NCBI GenBank assembly: GCA_003248655.1
Contig: QFPM01000032.1
Coordinates: 1-17,351 of the forward strand
Source of the DNA: Microbacterium sp.
Lineage (GTDB): Bacteria; Actinomycetota; Actinomycetes; Actinomycetales; Microbacteriaceae
Direction of reading: 5' to 3'
Length of the DNA stretch: 17,351 nucleotides
Shown here: positions 1 through 8,020 of the stretch, one piece after another
How positions within the stretch are numbered: position 1 is the stretch's first letter
Layout of the letters: each line of letters begins with the position of its first letter
Notes under the pieces: model-generated
What the model was told of the DNA's origin: nothing
Databases searched by the model: none
Seen by the model: the letters and a program-made list of their open reading frames with translations, nothing else
Translations under genes and position numbers: made by a program

Positions 1-10
1 ACTAGAACCT

Positions 11-97
11 TAGACAAGCTCTATTTTCCCTGATCCGAGGGGCATTTCCGTGTCACGGCACCCGCTCACACCCCAAACTCATCGGTGGATCGAGGCT
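11..97. repeat. Left copy of the 87-bp window-end inverted repeat
   Basis: These 87 bases align without gaps to the reverse complement of 17254-17340, with 74 of 87 identical by hand count. The last 17 bases (81-97) are identical in the two copies. In the right copy one frame is open across the repeat and continues into a four-cysteine protein. In this copy the same frame still reads PKLIGGSRL, then runs into VirB6 DNA out of frame. This looks like a remnant of a related gene start or a conserved element end. The VirB6-like gene loses its N-terminus exactly where the repeat stops. Confidence 0.8.
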
Positions 98-1311
98 TAG
101 GCGTCTACAACCTGATCTTCGGAATCGCCGTGTTCGTCATGCTGCTGTTCTTCTGTCTACAGCTCATCACGGGCATGATTCGCCGAGAACCCGCCGCCCT
201 CTCCCGAGCGGCCCTCGGGCTGGCCAAGAGCGTCCTCGGCTCCTTCGTGGTGATCACCCTCACGGCCCTACTGCTAGAGATTGTTGACCAACTCTCGGTC
301 GGCATCATCCAAGCCGCTGGCGAAACCACAGCCACGATGGGCGACAAGATCGCGATCCTCGTCGCCGGATTGACCGCGCTGAACGTGGGGGCACCCGGTG
401 TCGGTGCGATCTTGACCATCTTCCTCGCGGCCTTGGCCATCGCAGCCGCTGCGATCGTCTGGCTGAGCCTGCTAGTCCGCAAGGCGCTCCTACTGGTCGC
501 GGTGGTCTTGGCCCCGTTCGCGTTCTCCGGCGCCTCCTGGGATGCCACGCGCGGCTGGATCTCCAAGTGGGCGATGTTCGTCGTCGCGCTCATCCTCTCC
601 AAGCTCGTACTCGTCGTGATTCTGCTGGTCGCAGTGACCCAGGTGTCGGCCCCGATCGACGGCGATTTGTCGAGTATCGCCGACCCCCTCGCCGGGGTCG
701 TGCTGATGGCGCTGGCCGGGTTCGCGCCGTACATGACATACCGCTTCCTGTCGTTCATCGGGTTCGACCTCTACAACTCGATGGGCACCGAGCAGGAAGC
801 CAAGAGCGCGCTCAACCGGCCCATTCCGACGCCGGGCAAGCCACAAGGGGGCGAGCCGAAGAAGGTGCTCGACGAGGGCAGCAAGGGAGGCGGCGACAAG
901 TCCAGCAGCGCAGGTAGCAACGGGGGCGGCGGGGCCGGTGGAGGCCCCAAAGCCAACCCCACGCCTGCCCCGTCCTCGGCAGGCGGCGGAGGAGCCGGTG
1001 CGAGCAGTGGTGGTGCAGCTGGTGCAGGCGGCTCCGCCGGAGCCGCAGGTGCCGGTGCCGGTGGAGGCGCGGCGGCGGCAGGGCCGGTCGCCGCCGGAGT
1101 CGTGGCGGGTGCCGCCGTGGTCAAAGCCGCCGCCACCGCCGGGCCGAAAGCGGGCCAGGCGCTGGCCGGTCAAGCCGATCAAGCGGCCAGCGGTGCCGAG
1201 CAAGCGGGGTCGGCTCCGGTCACCCCGCACGCGCCGCCGCCCTCGCAACCGCTGCCGAAAACCCCGACCAGTTCCGCGCCGCCGCCGAAGCCCAAGCCGA
1301 CGAAGGAGTGA
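85..1311 (+). CDS. VirB6/TrbL-like conjugal transfer membrane protein, N-terminally truncated
   Basis: This is a polytopic inner-membrane component of the actinobacterial type IV secretion channel. About six or seven hydrophobic segments are visible, near residues 8-28, 51-68, 89-100, 106-131, 134-150, 162-187 and 203-228. They are followed by a motif region around SWDATRGWISKWAMF (151-165). From about residue 250 to 408 the protein is a Gly/Ala/Pro-rich, low-complexity tail. Family members as I remember them carry some 60-80 further residues before the VYNLIFGIAVF segment, which here starts at residue 7, so the true N-terminus is missing. The frame is open from base 34 and GTG at 85 is only a formal start lying inside the left inverted repeat, so expression is doubtful. 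The stop sits next to the ribosome-binding site of the following gene. The family call is confident; function is unlikely if the N-terminal segment is essential. Confidence 0.8.
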   Translation: MDRGLGVYNLIFGIAVFVMLLFFCLQLITGMIRREPAALSRAALGLAKSVLGSFVVITLTALLLEIVDQLSVGIIQAAGETTATMGDKIAILVAGLTALNVGAPGVGAILTIFLAALAIAAAAIVWLSLLVRKALLLVAVVLAPFAFSGASWDATRGWISKWAMFVVALILSKLVLVVILLVAVTQVSAPIDGDLSSIADPLAGVVLMALAGFAPYMTYRFLSFIGFDLYNSMGTEQEAKSALNRPIPTPGKPQGGEPKKVLDEGSKGGGDKSSSAGSNGGGGAGGGPKANPTPAPSSAGGGGAGASSGGAAGAGGSAGAAGAGAGGGAAAAGPVAAGVVAGAAVVKAAATAGPKAGQALAGQADQAASGAEQAGSAPVTPHAPPPSQPLPKTPTSSAPPPKPKPTKE

Positions 1312-1317
1312 CACGCC

Positions 1318-2790
1318 ATGCCCAGCCCGGAGACGCCCCACGAGCCAGGTGGCGGCGAACTGGTGCCCGTGAAGTTCTCACGCCTCACCAGACGCGGCAT
1401 CCTGCTCGGCCTGTCGCTGAGCCAGCTGATTACCCTCGGCGTCGGTGGGGCGAGCCTCGTGGCCGCGTTCTACGGCGGCGGCGGCCTCCTGTTCCTCATC
1501 ACCGCCCCGATCTGGGTACTTGCTGCCGCGATCACCTGGATTCCCGTGGCGGGCCGCCCGCTCGTCGAGTGGCTGCCGGTGGCCTGCTGGTGGCTGTGGC
1601 GCAAGACCGGCGGGCAACTGGCCTACCGGCGCAGAATCGTCACCCCGCGCCCTGCGGGAACGCTCGCGCTGCCCGGCGACATGGCCCGGCTGCGCGAGTA
1701 CACCGACCCCGAGACCGGGGCCGGGATGGTGCACGACCCGACCGCCGGAACCCTCACCGTCGTCACCGTGATCACCCATCCCGCGTTCGTGCTGCTCGAC
1801 CCCGGCGAGCAGGAACGCCGCGTGACCGCGTGGGGCCGGGTGCTGGCGACCGTGTGCCGCTCCGGGCGCATCGCCACCCTGCAAGTGCTGGAACGCACCC
1901 TGCCGGACTCCGGGCAGGGCTTGGCCGAGTGGTGGGCCGCGCACGGCACCGCCGACGGCTCGTGGGCGGCGACGACCTATCAGGAGCTGATCGACCGGGC
2001 CGGACCTGCCGGGGAACGTCACGCGACCACGCTCAGCCTGAGCCTGGACATGCGCGCCGCCGCCCGCCAGATTCGCACCGCTGGCGGCGGCATCAAGGGC
2101 GCGGCGAACGTACTGCGGCAGGAGATGGGCACCCTGTCGGCAGCGCTGCGCTCGGCAGACCTGACGAGCAAGGGCTGGCTCAGCACCGGGCAGATCGCGG
2201 TCATCCTGCGCTCGGCGTATGACCCGGCTATCGCCGCGACGCTGGAACGCCACGGCGACCTCGGACACGACCTCGCCACCGCCGGGCCAGTCGCGGTCAC
2301 CGAGTCGTGGGGGCATCTGCGCAGCGACTCGGCCTATCACACCGTCGTCTGGATTTCGGAGTGGCCGCGCTCGATGGTGCATCCGGGGTTCCTCTCACCC
2401 GTGTTGCTGTCCAGTGGTATCCACCGTGCGTTCTCGCTGATCTGTACCCCGCTGCGCACCGATCAGGCCGCGCGCGACATTCGCCGCAAGAAGACCGAGT
2501 ACATCAGCGACGCGGCCCAGCGCGCCCGCATCGGGCAGATCGAAGACGCTTCGCAAACCGCTGAATACCACGACGTGCTCCAGCAGGAGGCAGACCTCAC
2601 CGCCGGGCACGGAGTGCTCCGCTACACGGGTCTGATCTCGGTGTCTGCCGACTCGCTCGAGGAACTGGAAGCGGCAGTCGCTGCGATCGAGCAGGCCGCC
2701 ATCCAAGCCTCGTGTGAGGCCCGCGTGCTGGTCGGCCAGCAGGCCCAAGCGTTCACCGCCGCCGCGCTGCCGCTGTGCCGCAAGGTCTGA
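1318..2790 (+). CDS. SCO6880-family conjugation membrane protein
   Basis: This 490-aa protein resembles the SCO6880 family, found next to VirB4 and VirB6 in actinobacterial conjugative elements, where it is thought to be part of the membrane-anchored transfer apparatus. The N-terminal segment VKFSRLTRRGILLGLSLSQ is characteristic. Two hydrophobic helices follow near residues 28-52 and 56-77, then a WWLWRKTGGQLAYRRR basic stretch. The rest is a soluble, probably cytoplasmic domain without a Walker motif. AAGGAG at 1303-1308 lies 9 nt before the ATG and overlaps the end of the VirB6-like gene, so the two are probably co-transcribed. The length is normal for the family. The precise biochemical role is not established. 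Confidence 0.85.
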   Translation: MPSPETPHEPGGGELVPVKFSRLTRRGILLGLSLSQLITLGVGGASLVAAFYGGGGLLFLITAPIWVLAAAITWIPVAGRPLVEWLPVACWWLWRKTGGQLAYRRRIVTPRPAGTLALPGDMARLREYTDPETGAGMVHDPTAGTLTVVTVITHPAFVLLDPGEQERRVTAWGRVLATVCRSGRIATLQVLERTLPDSGQGLAEWWAAHGTADGSWAATTYQELIDRAGPAGERHATTLSLSLDMRAAARQIRTAGGGIKGAANVLRQEMGTLSAALRSADLTSKGWLSTGQIAVILRSAYDPAIAATLERHGDLGHDLATAGPVAVTESWGHLRSDSAYHTVVWISEWPRSMVHPGFLSPVLLSSGIHRAFSLICTPLRTDQAARDIRRKKTEYISDAAQRARIGQIEDASQTAEYHDVLQQEADLTAGHGVLRYTGLISVSADSLEELEAAVAAIEQAAIQASCEARVLVGQQAQAFTAAALPLCRKV

Positions 2791-2842
2791 GCCGTCGGGC
2801 GCACCTCGAAGCCACCTGCACCTGTTCATCTGGAGGTCCGAC

Positions 2843-3643
2843 ATGCCCACGTTCAACGACCCGACCGCTGACGCTGCGGAAGCAAACGCGGCGTTGCGAG
2901 GCCTCGCGCACGCCAGCCGACGCATCGACAACCCCGACAAGCTCCACGGCATCGTCGGGGAACTACTGGCCGCGACCCGCTTGCTGGAACAGTCGTTCAT
3001 CCAGCTCGCCGGAGCAGGTATCACCTACCAAGGCCGGGCCGCTCATGACGACGGTGACCGCGACCTCGGTGCCGCGGATGTCTGGGCCGCTGCCGATGCG
3101 CTGCGCCAGGCCGCGCAGCATGTCAGCGCCGCCGAGAGCTGCCTGGATCAGGCGTCCGGGCACCTGGGGCGCATCGCCTGGCAGCCGTCCGAGCGCCAGT
3201 GGGTGACCGTGGTGTTCTTGCAGGGCGAGGAAGCCGACCGGGTGCTTGACTTCATCGACCGCGACGGCACCGACGCGGCAATCGAGTATCTGCGAGGCTT
3301 GGACTACGGCGACGAGACCAACAATGCCGCGCTGGCAAACGGGCACGTCTACGACGAGCTGCCCGACAGCACAACCGACAAATACGCCAAGACCGCCGGC
3401 TACTCCCTCACCTACAACCGGACGCTCGGCAACGTCGCCCTCTACCGTGACTACAACCCGCCAGCCAACGCCACAGCAAACGCCGACGGTTCACAGCGGG
3501 TGGAGCCCGCACAGGATGCGGCGAACGTCGAGGCCGCGCGCCGCGCGCTCGATGAGCGCCGCGACCGCGTGCGTGGCGATGGGTCCTGGTTCACCCCCGA
3601 CCGCATCGCGGACATCAAGCGCGACCGGGGGCTGGAACGATGA
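2843..3643 (+). CDS. Conserved conjugative-element protein of unknown function (266 aa)
   Basis: I do not recognise a named domain. The ATG at 2843 is chosen because GGAGG at 2832-2836 lies 6 nt upstream; the frame is open further upstream but there it overlaps the SCO6880 gene. The N-terminal ~110 residues look helical (NAALRGLAHASRRID, then ELLAATRLLEQSFIQLAGAG). The middle part, from WVTVVFLQGEEADRVLDFID (about 122-141), looks like a small alpha/beta domain with an acidic, aromatic segment ending near LYRDYNPP. The C-terminus is charged. No signal peptide or membrane helix is visible, so it is probably cytoplasmic. Its stop overlaps the VirB4 start by 4 nt (ATGA), so it is coupled to the ATPase and is likely an accessory transfer protein. 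Confidence 0.75.
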   Translation: MPTFNDPTADAAEANAALRGLAHASRRIDNPDKLHGIVGELLAATRLLEQSFIQLAGAGITYQGRAAHDDGDRDLGAADVWAAADALRQAAQHVSAAESCLDQASGHLGRIAWQPSERQWVTVVFLQGEEADRVLDFIDRDGTDAAIEYLRGLDYGDETNNAALANGHVYDELPDSTTDKYAKTAGYSLTYNRTLGNVALYRDYNPPANATANADGSQRVEPAQDAANVEAARRALDERRDRVRGDGSWFTPDRIADIKRDRGLER

Positions 3644-5142
3644 GCCACAGCGACGAGGAGAAGCTGCACGCCTCGGTGCTGGTCGCCCCCGCGAAAGAGC
3701 GGCGCCGCTACCGCAAGCAGCGGCGCCAAGCCGCGGACCAGCTGCACCGCGAGCAGCGCCAGCAGCGGATAGACGAGGCCAAGGCCCGCGCCGAAGCGGA
3801 CAAGGCCGAGCGCGCCGCACGCCAGTATCTGCCCGCCGCCGGGGAACCCGGACCCTCGATGCTGCGTACACCGGGCCGCTTCCAGTTGCCCCGACATCAA
3901 GACACCTCCGCCACCCTCTCCGGCGCGTACCCGTTCGTCGCCGAGGGCGGCCTCGGCTCGTCCGGTGTCTTCGTCGGTCAAGACTTGTACTCGGGCGGGA
4001 GCTTCGTCTACGACCCGTGGGTGCTGTACGCCAACGGCGTCATCACCGCGCCGAACGTCGTGCTGGCCGGAATCGTCGGGTCCGGCAAGTCCTCACTGGC
4101 CAAGTCGCTCTACACGCGCAGCCTGCCGTTCGGGCGGCGCGTGTACGTGCCGGGTGACCCGAAAGGGGAACATACCGTCATCGCTGAAGCGGTCGGCGGC
4201 AGGGCGATCGCGCTCGGCCACGGCATGGCCAACAGGCTCAACCCTCTGGACGAGGGGTATCGGCCCTCCCACTTCACCGATGCGGAGTGGGAGAGCACCG
4301 TGGCAGCGCGCCGCCGCGACCTCATCGGCGCGCTGGCCGAGGTCGTCCTCAACCGAGGCCTCACGCCGCTGGAGCACACCGCAATCGACACGGCGCTGAT
4401 CGCGACCGTGCGAGAGAACACCGTGCCGATTCTGCCGATGGTCGTAGACCGTATCCTCGCCCCGTCCGACGACGCCGACGGGCGACTGACCGAGGACGGC
4501 CGCATCGTCGGCCACGCCTTGCGGCGTTTGGTCGCAGGCGACTTGGCGGGATTGTTCGACGGCCCCTCGACGGTGCAGTTCGACCCGACGCTGCCGATGA
4601 TGAGCCTCGACCTGTCGCGGGTGACGGAGAACAGCACGCTCATCAGCGCGCTAATGACGTGCTGTTCGGCGTGGATGGAGTCGGCGCTGCTCGACCCGGC
4701 AGGCGGGCAACGGTGGGTGATCTATGACGAGGCGTGGCGGCTGATGTCTCAGCCGTCGTTGCTGAGACGGATGGACGCGCACTGGCGGCTCGCCCGGCAC
4801 TACGGCATCGCCAATGCCTTGATCTTCCACAAGCTGACCGATCTGGAGAACGTCGGTGACTCCGGCAGCGCCATGCGTTCGCTCGCCAACAGCCTGCTGG
4901 CGAACGCCGAGACGCGGGTGATCTACCGGCAGGAATCCGACCAGCTGGGCGTCACCGCCAAGGCCCTCGGCCTGACGACCACCGAGCGTAAGCTGCTGCC
5001 CTCACTCGGCGTCGGGCAGGGCCTGTGGCGCATCAAAGAACGCAGCTTCGTCGTCCAACAGCAGTTGCACCCTGCTGAGCTCGCGCTCTTCGACACGAGT
5101 GCCCGGGCATCGGGGCGCTCTCCGGGCGGGAGCGTGCGATGA
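3640..5142 (+). CDS. VirB4-like conjugation ATPase
   Basis: This ATPase is expected to power assembly of and transport through the type IV secretion system at the cytoplasmic face of the membrane. The Walker A motif is GIVGSGKS at residues 144-151, followed by the family-typical VPGDPKGE segment. The Walker B motif is WVIYDEAWRLM, with D363-E364. Residues 15-62 are very rich in Arg, Lys, Gln and Ala and probably form a coiled coil. At 500 aa the protein is shorter than the classical ~800-aa VirB4, as is usual in actinobacteria, where SCO6880 is thought to supply the N-terminal part. The start overlaps the preceding stop (ATGA) and the stop overlaps the next start, so it sits inside a coupled operon. 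Confidence 0.9.
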   Translation: MSHSDEEKLHASVLVAPAKERRRYRKQRRQAADQLHREQRQQRIDEAKARAEADKAERAARQYLPAAGEPGPSMLRTPGRFQLPRHQDTSATLSGAYPFVAEGGLGSSGVFVGQDLYSGGSFVYDPWVLYANGVITAPNVVLAGIVGSGKSSLAKSLYTRSLPFGRRVYVPGDPKGEHTVIAEAVGGRAIALGHGMANRLNPLDEGYRPSHFTDAEWESTVAARRRDLIGALAEVVLNRGLTPLEHTAIDTALIATVRENTVPILPMVVDRILAPSDDADGRLTEDGRIVGHALRRLVAGDLAGLFDGPSTVQFDPTLPMMSLDLSRVTENSTLISALMTCCSAWMESALLDPAGGQRWVIYDEAWRLMSQPSLLRRMDAHWRLARHYGIANALIFHKLTDLENVGDSGSAMRSLANSLLANAETRVIYRQESDQLGVTAKALGLTTTERKLLPSLGVGQGLWRIKERSFVVQQQLHPAELALFDTSARASGRSPGGSVR

Positions 5143-5591
5143 GCCAGAGCGAACCTGATCGGGAGCGCCTCACGCTGACGATGACGGCGCTCGACGACGG
5201 CCTGAACCGGATCGCTCGGAAGCACGAGGGCGCGGTGCAGTTCTTCTACGAAGATCCCGAGACGTTCGGCGCCGGGCACTTCGTGTTCTACCCGGAGAAC
5301 GACACCCGCTCACGGTTTGCGATCGAAGAGCAGTACACCGGCACCGACTGGTCAGACGACGAGCGGCTGCCGACGTCGTGGACGTGGACAGCGGAACGTC
5401 GCGTGCGCCACTCGGACGGCACGCACATGTGGGGCGTCGAGCGCACCGGCGAAGCGCGTGCGGAGGACTTCTGGCAGGTGCTCGTCGAGGCCGAGAACTG
5501 GGCGCGGCGCATACAGAACCGCACCACTCAGGCCGCACAGTTCGGCATCGGTCACCGCCGAAGGAACGAACCGCCCGCGCCGAGGCTCTAG
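5139..5591 (+). CDS. Small conjugative-operon protein of unknown function (150 aa)
   Basis: I do not recognise a domain. The product is soluble and mixed in charge, with many aromatic residues (QFFYEDPETFGAGHFVFYP at about 30-48, then RLPTSWTWTAERRVRH). It ends in a basic, Arg-rich tail. There is no signal peptide or membrane helix. The ATG overlaps the VirB4 stop by 4 nt (ATGA), so it is translationally coupled to the ATPase and is probably an accessory factor of the transfer operon. GC-rich third positions support the frame. Confidence 0.7.
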   Translation: MSQSEPDRERLTLTMTALDDGLNRIARKHEGAVQFFYEDPETFGAGHFVFYPENDTRSRFAIEEQYTGTDWSDDERLPTSWTWTAERRVRHSDGTHMWGVERTGEARAEDFWQVLVEAENWARRIQNRTTQAAQFGIGHRRRNEPPAPRL

Positions 5592-5606
5592 CCGCTCGCC
5601 GGGAGG

Positions 5607-5624
5607 CGTCAGGCGCACCTGACG
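5607..5624 (+). promoter_or_regulatory. Hairpin between ribosome-binding site and start codon
   Basis: CGTCAGG-CGCA-CCTGACG forms a 7-bp GC-rich stem with a 4-nt loop. It lies between GGGAGG (5601-5606) and the ATG at 5627. The linear gap from GGGAGG to ATG is 20 nt, too long for normal initiation. If the hairpin folds, the effective gap falls to about 2-3 nt. It could tune initiation on the next gene; this is inference. Confidence 0.45.
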
Positions 5625-5626
5625 GC

Positions 5627-6142
5627 ATGAGAAAACCACTTGCCCATGCCGCTGCTCCCGCGCCGGTCTCGATGCCGCTGATCCGCCTCGCCGTGCACGA
5701 CGACGGCACGATGAGCGCCACCGTCGACGGGGAACCCCTCGCCCCGCCGGTCGCCGAGGGCGCATGGCGGCGCGGCTCGTTCGCGCGGATTGTCGATCAG
5801 GTCACCGCCGAGCGGATGATTCCGGCACGAGTCGAGGTCACCGAGGCCGATGGCTCGACGTTCACCGACATCATCACCGCCACCGCCCGCAAGAACACCC
5901 CCGCTCCGGCCCCGCCGGAACCCGAACCTGCGGATGCGCCCCGGCTGCTGGAAGTGACCGGGGATGGTTTCGTGCCCGGTGAGGACATTGCGGTGTGCCA
6001 CATCATCAGGCACACCGACGCCGCCCCGACTGGCACCGCCCGCGCGCTCATCGACCTGGCCTGTGACCACGTCGACCCCGGCGACGAGGTTGTGCTCGTG
6101 GGCAGGGTCTCGGGCACGTTCGTCGTGCGGAGCCTGTCATGA
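5627..6142 (+). CDS. Unknown protein between VirB4 and coupling protein (171 aa)
   Basis: I do not recognise a named family. The ATG at 5627 is the first plausible start after the preceding gene; the frame is open further upstream but there it is a shadow of the previous CDS. An internal ATG at 5672 is an alternative. The N-terminal half (residues ~15-85) reads as a beta-rich domain, IRLAVHDDGTMSATVDGEPL followed by VEVTEADGSTFTDIITA. A Pro/Glu-rich linker (about 90-105) leads to a second domain with EVTGDGFVPGEDIAVCHIIR. The stop overlaps the coupling-protein start (ATGA), which suggests coordinated expression with it. It is probably cytoplasmic, since no signal peptide is seen. Confidence 0.65.
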   Translation: MRKPLAHAAAPAPVSMPLIRLAVHDDGTMSATVDGEPLAPPVAEGAWRRGSFARIVDQVTAERMIPARVEVTEADGSTFTDIITATARKNTPAPAPPEPEPADAPRLLEVTGDGFVPGEDIAVCHIIRHTDAAPTGTARALIDLACDHVDPGDEVVLVGRVSGTFVVRSLS

Positions 6143-7929
6143 GTGCCCCGGCACCGGGCAGGCAGACCGGCTCCTTCGGTGACGAGCTGACCAACGCCGC
6201 CATGATCGGACTGATCGGGGTGTTCGCGCTCACGCTGCTGCTGCGCGGTGCCGGGTCGGTCGCGGCGTTCCTCACCGGCACCGCTCAACCCCTGGCCGGC
6301 CCCGCCGCCGGGGTCGGGGTGCTGTTCAACCCCGGCGACCCGGCGACCGCGCTGGAGGCCGATGGCCTCAGTGTCGTCGCCTATTGGATCGTCGCGGTCG
6401 TGCTGCTGGGGCTGCTGGCGGCGGCGATCACCTGGGCGTGGACACTCCTGCGCCGCCAGTCGCGCAAGAGTGCGCAAGACCCTCATCGACTTCCCGGCAC
6501 GGCAACGAAACATGACGTGGCTCAGGCCGCCTCCGCCAAGGCGCTGCTATCTCGGGCAGGGAATCTCCGGCCCTCTCTGGAGCGTCCCGCGCCGTCCGAT
6601 GTGGGCTATCGGATCGGCACCTCGCATGGGCTTGACGTGTGGGCCAGCGTGGAGGACTCTCTGCTGGTCATCGGCCCGCCTCGAAGCGGCAAATCCCTCC
6701 AGATCGTCGTGCCGACGATCCTGGATGCGCCCGGCGGAGTGGTCGCCACCTCGACCCGCCCGGACAACCTCACCGCGAGCCTGCGCGCGCGCCAACGCAT
6801 CGGCCCGACCGCCGTGTTCGACCCGCAGCACCTGGCCGAGGGCATCCCGGCCGGGCTGCGCTGGTCACCGATCAGGGGCTGCGAAGACCCGCTGACGGCG
6901 ATGATCCGCGCAACCGGCCTCGCCTCGGCCACCGGCCTAAGTTCGGGCGGCGTGGAGGGCGGCGGGTTCTGGGAGGGCAAGACCCGCTCCGCGCTGCAGG
7001 CGCTCTTGCACGCGGCCGCGATCGACCACAGGCCACCGTCGGAATTGTTCCGGTGGACGCTCGACCCCACAGCCGCCGCCGATGCGGTGGCGATCTTGAC
7101 GAACAGCCCACTCGCGGCGGGCGGCTGGGCCGAGTCGCTGGAGGCGATGATCGACGCCGACCCGAGGACGCGCGACTCCATCTGGCAGGGCGTGTCACTG
7201 TCGCTGAGCGCCCTGGCCGACCCGCGCGTGCTCGATGCGGTCTCACCTGGCGCGGGCGAAGACTTCGACCCGGAGAAGTTCATCCTCTCGCGCGGCACCC
7301 TCTACCTGCTCGCCACCGGCGCGGGCGCGGGCGCGAGTGCCGCGCTCGTGGCGGCGTTCGTGGAAGACCTCGTCGAGGCAGCCCGCCGCGTAGCGGCACG
7401 CTCACCTGGCGCACGCCTCGACCCGCCCCTGCTGCTGGCCTTGGACGAGATCGCCAACCTCAGCCCGCTTCCCAGCCTGCCGACACTCATGTCGGAGGGA
7501 GGCGGAACGGGAATCACCGCCATGCCCGTGCTCCAAAGCCTCGCCCAAGCGCGGGATCGCTGGAGCGAGAACCAGGCCAACGCGATCTGGGATGCCGCGA
7601 TCACCAAGATCGTCCTCGGCGGCGCATCCAACAGCCGTGATCTGCAAGACCTCTCCTCACTGATCGGGGAACGCGACGAGTTCACCGACAGTGTGACCTT
7701 GGGCGACCACGGCACCCGGTCCAATCAACGCTCGGTCAGACGCATCGCGATCATGCCGCCCGAGCGAATCCGCACCCTCCCGTTCGGCACCGCGGTCACG
7801 CTGCTGCGCTCGGCCCCGCCGATCATCACCGATCTGCGGGCCTGGACGAAGCGAGACGACGGCGAGCGACTGAAAGCCGATCGGATCGAGATCGAGGCGT
7901 TGCTGGAACGAGGCGCGAATGGCCCCTGA
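6139..7929 (+). CDS. VirD4/TraG-like type IV coupling protein
   Basis: This membrane-anchored ATPase is expected to bring the relaxase-DNA complex to the secretion channel. Two N-terminal membrane helices are visible, about residues 18-48 (AAMIGLIGVFALTLLLRG...) and 76-100. The Walker A motif is GPPRSGKS at 179-186 and the Walker B motif is LLLALDEIANL with D436-E437. It is followed by PLPSLPTLMSEGGGTGI, the conserved stretch of TraG/TraD-type proteins. The length of 596 aa is normal. The start overlaps the preceding stop (ATGA). No relaxase gene is visible in the window, so its partner must lie elsewhere or be lost. Confidence 0.92.
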   Translation: MSAPAPGRQTGSFGDELTNAAMIGLIGVFALTLLLRGAGSVAAFLTGTAQPLAGPAAGVGVLFNPGDPATALEADGLSVVAYWIVAVVLLGLLAAAITWAWTLLRRQSRKSAQDPHRLPGTATKHDVAQAASAKALLSRAGNLRPSLERPAPSDVGYRIGTSHGLDVWASVEDSLLVIGPPRSGKSLQIVVPTILDAPGGVVATSTRPDNLTASLRARQRIGPTAVFDPQHLAEGIPAGLRWSPIRGCEDPLTAMIRATGLASATGLSSGGVEGGGFWEGKTRSALQALLHAAAIDHRPPSELFRWTLDPTAAADAVAILTNSPLAAGGWAESLEAMIDADPRTRDSIWQGVSLSLSALADPRVLDAVSPGAGEDFDPEKFILSRGTLYLLATGAGAGASAALVAAFVEDLVEAARRVAARSPGARLDPPLLLALDEIANLSPLPSLPTLMSEGGGTGITAMPVLQSLAQARDRWSENQANAIWDAAITKIVLGGASNSRDLQDLSSLIGERDEFTDSVTLGDHGTRSNQRSVRRIAIMPPERIRTLPFGTAVTLLRSAPPIITDLRAWTKRDDGERLKADRIEIEALLERGANGP

Positions 7930-8014
7930 GCTGCACCTCATTCACCGACCGCTGAACCGTGGCCGCGAGCTGCGATCGGTGGTCGCAGCAACGACGGCAG
8001 AGGCGTGGAGGTGA
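7919..8014 (+). CDS. Possible 31-aa peptide
   Basis: A short frame starts at an ATG overlapping the last codons of the coupling-protein gene, with GAGG 5 nt upstream, and stops at TGA 8012-8014. The product (MAPELHLIHRPLNRGRELRS...) is basic and unrecognised. It may be a genuine small gene bridging two operon members, or a translation-coupling leader. Only its position and the weak ribosome-binding site support it. Confidence 0.25.
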   Translation: MAPELHLIHRPLNRGRELRSVVAATTAEAWR

Positions 8015-8020
8015 TGGCCA

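Noticed and set aside
11..97. tRNA or other known integration-site RNA at the window-end repeats
   Set aside because: No cloverleaf, no T-loop sequence and no match to tmRNA, RNase P or SRP RNA signatures.
490..1341. Long minus-strand frame opposite the VirB6-like gene
   Set aside because: It is Arg/Gly-rich shadow sequence caused by the GC-rich tail of the + strand gene; similar antisense frames over all transfer genes were dropped for the same reason.
1308..2222. 304-codon + strand frame overlapping the SCO6880 gene
   Set aside because: It is Arg/Pro/His-rich low-complexity sequence in another frame of a clear gene.
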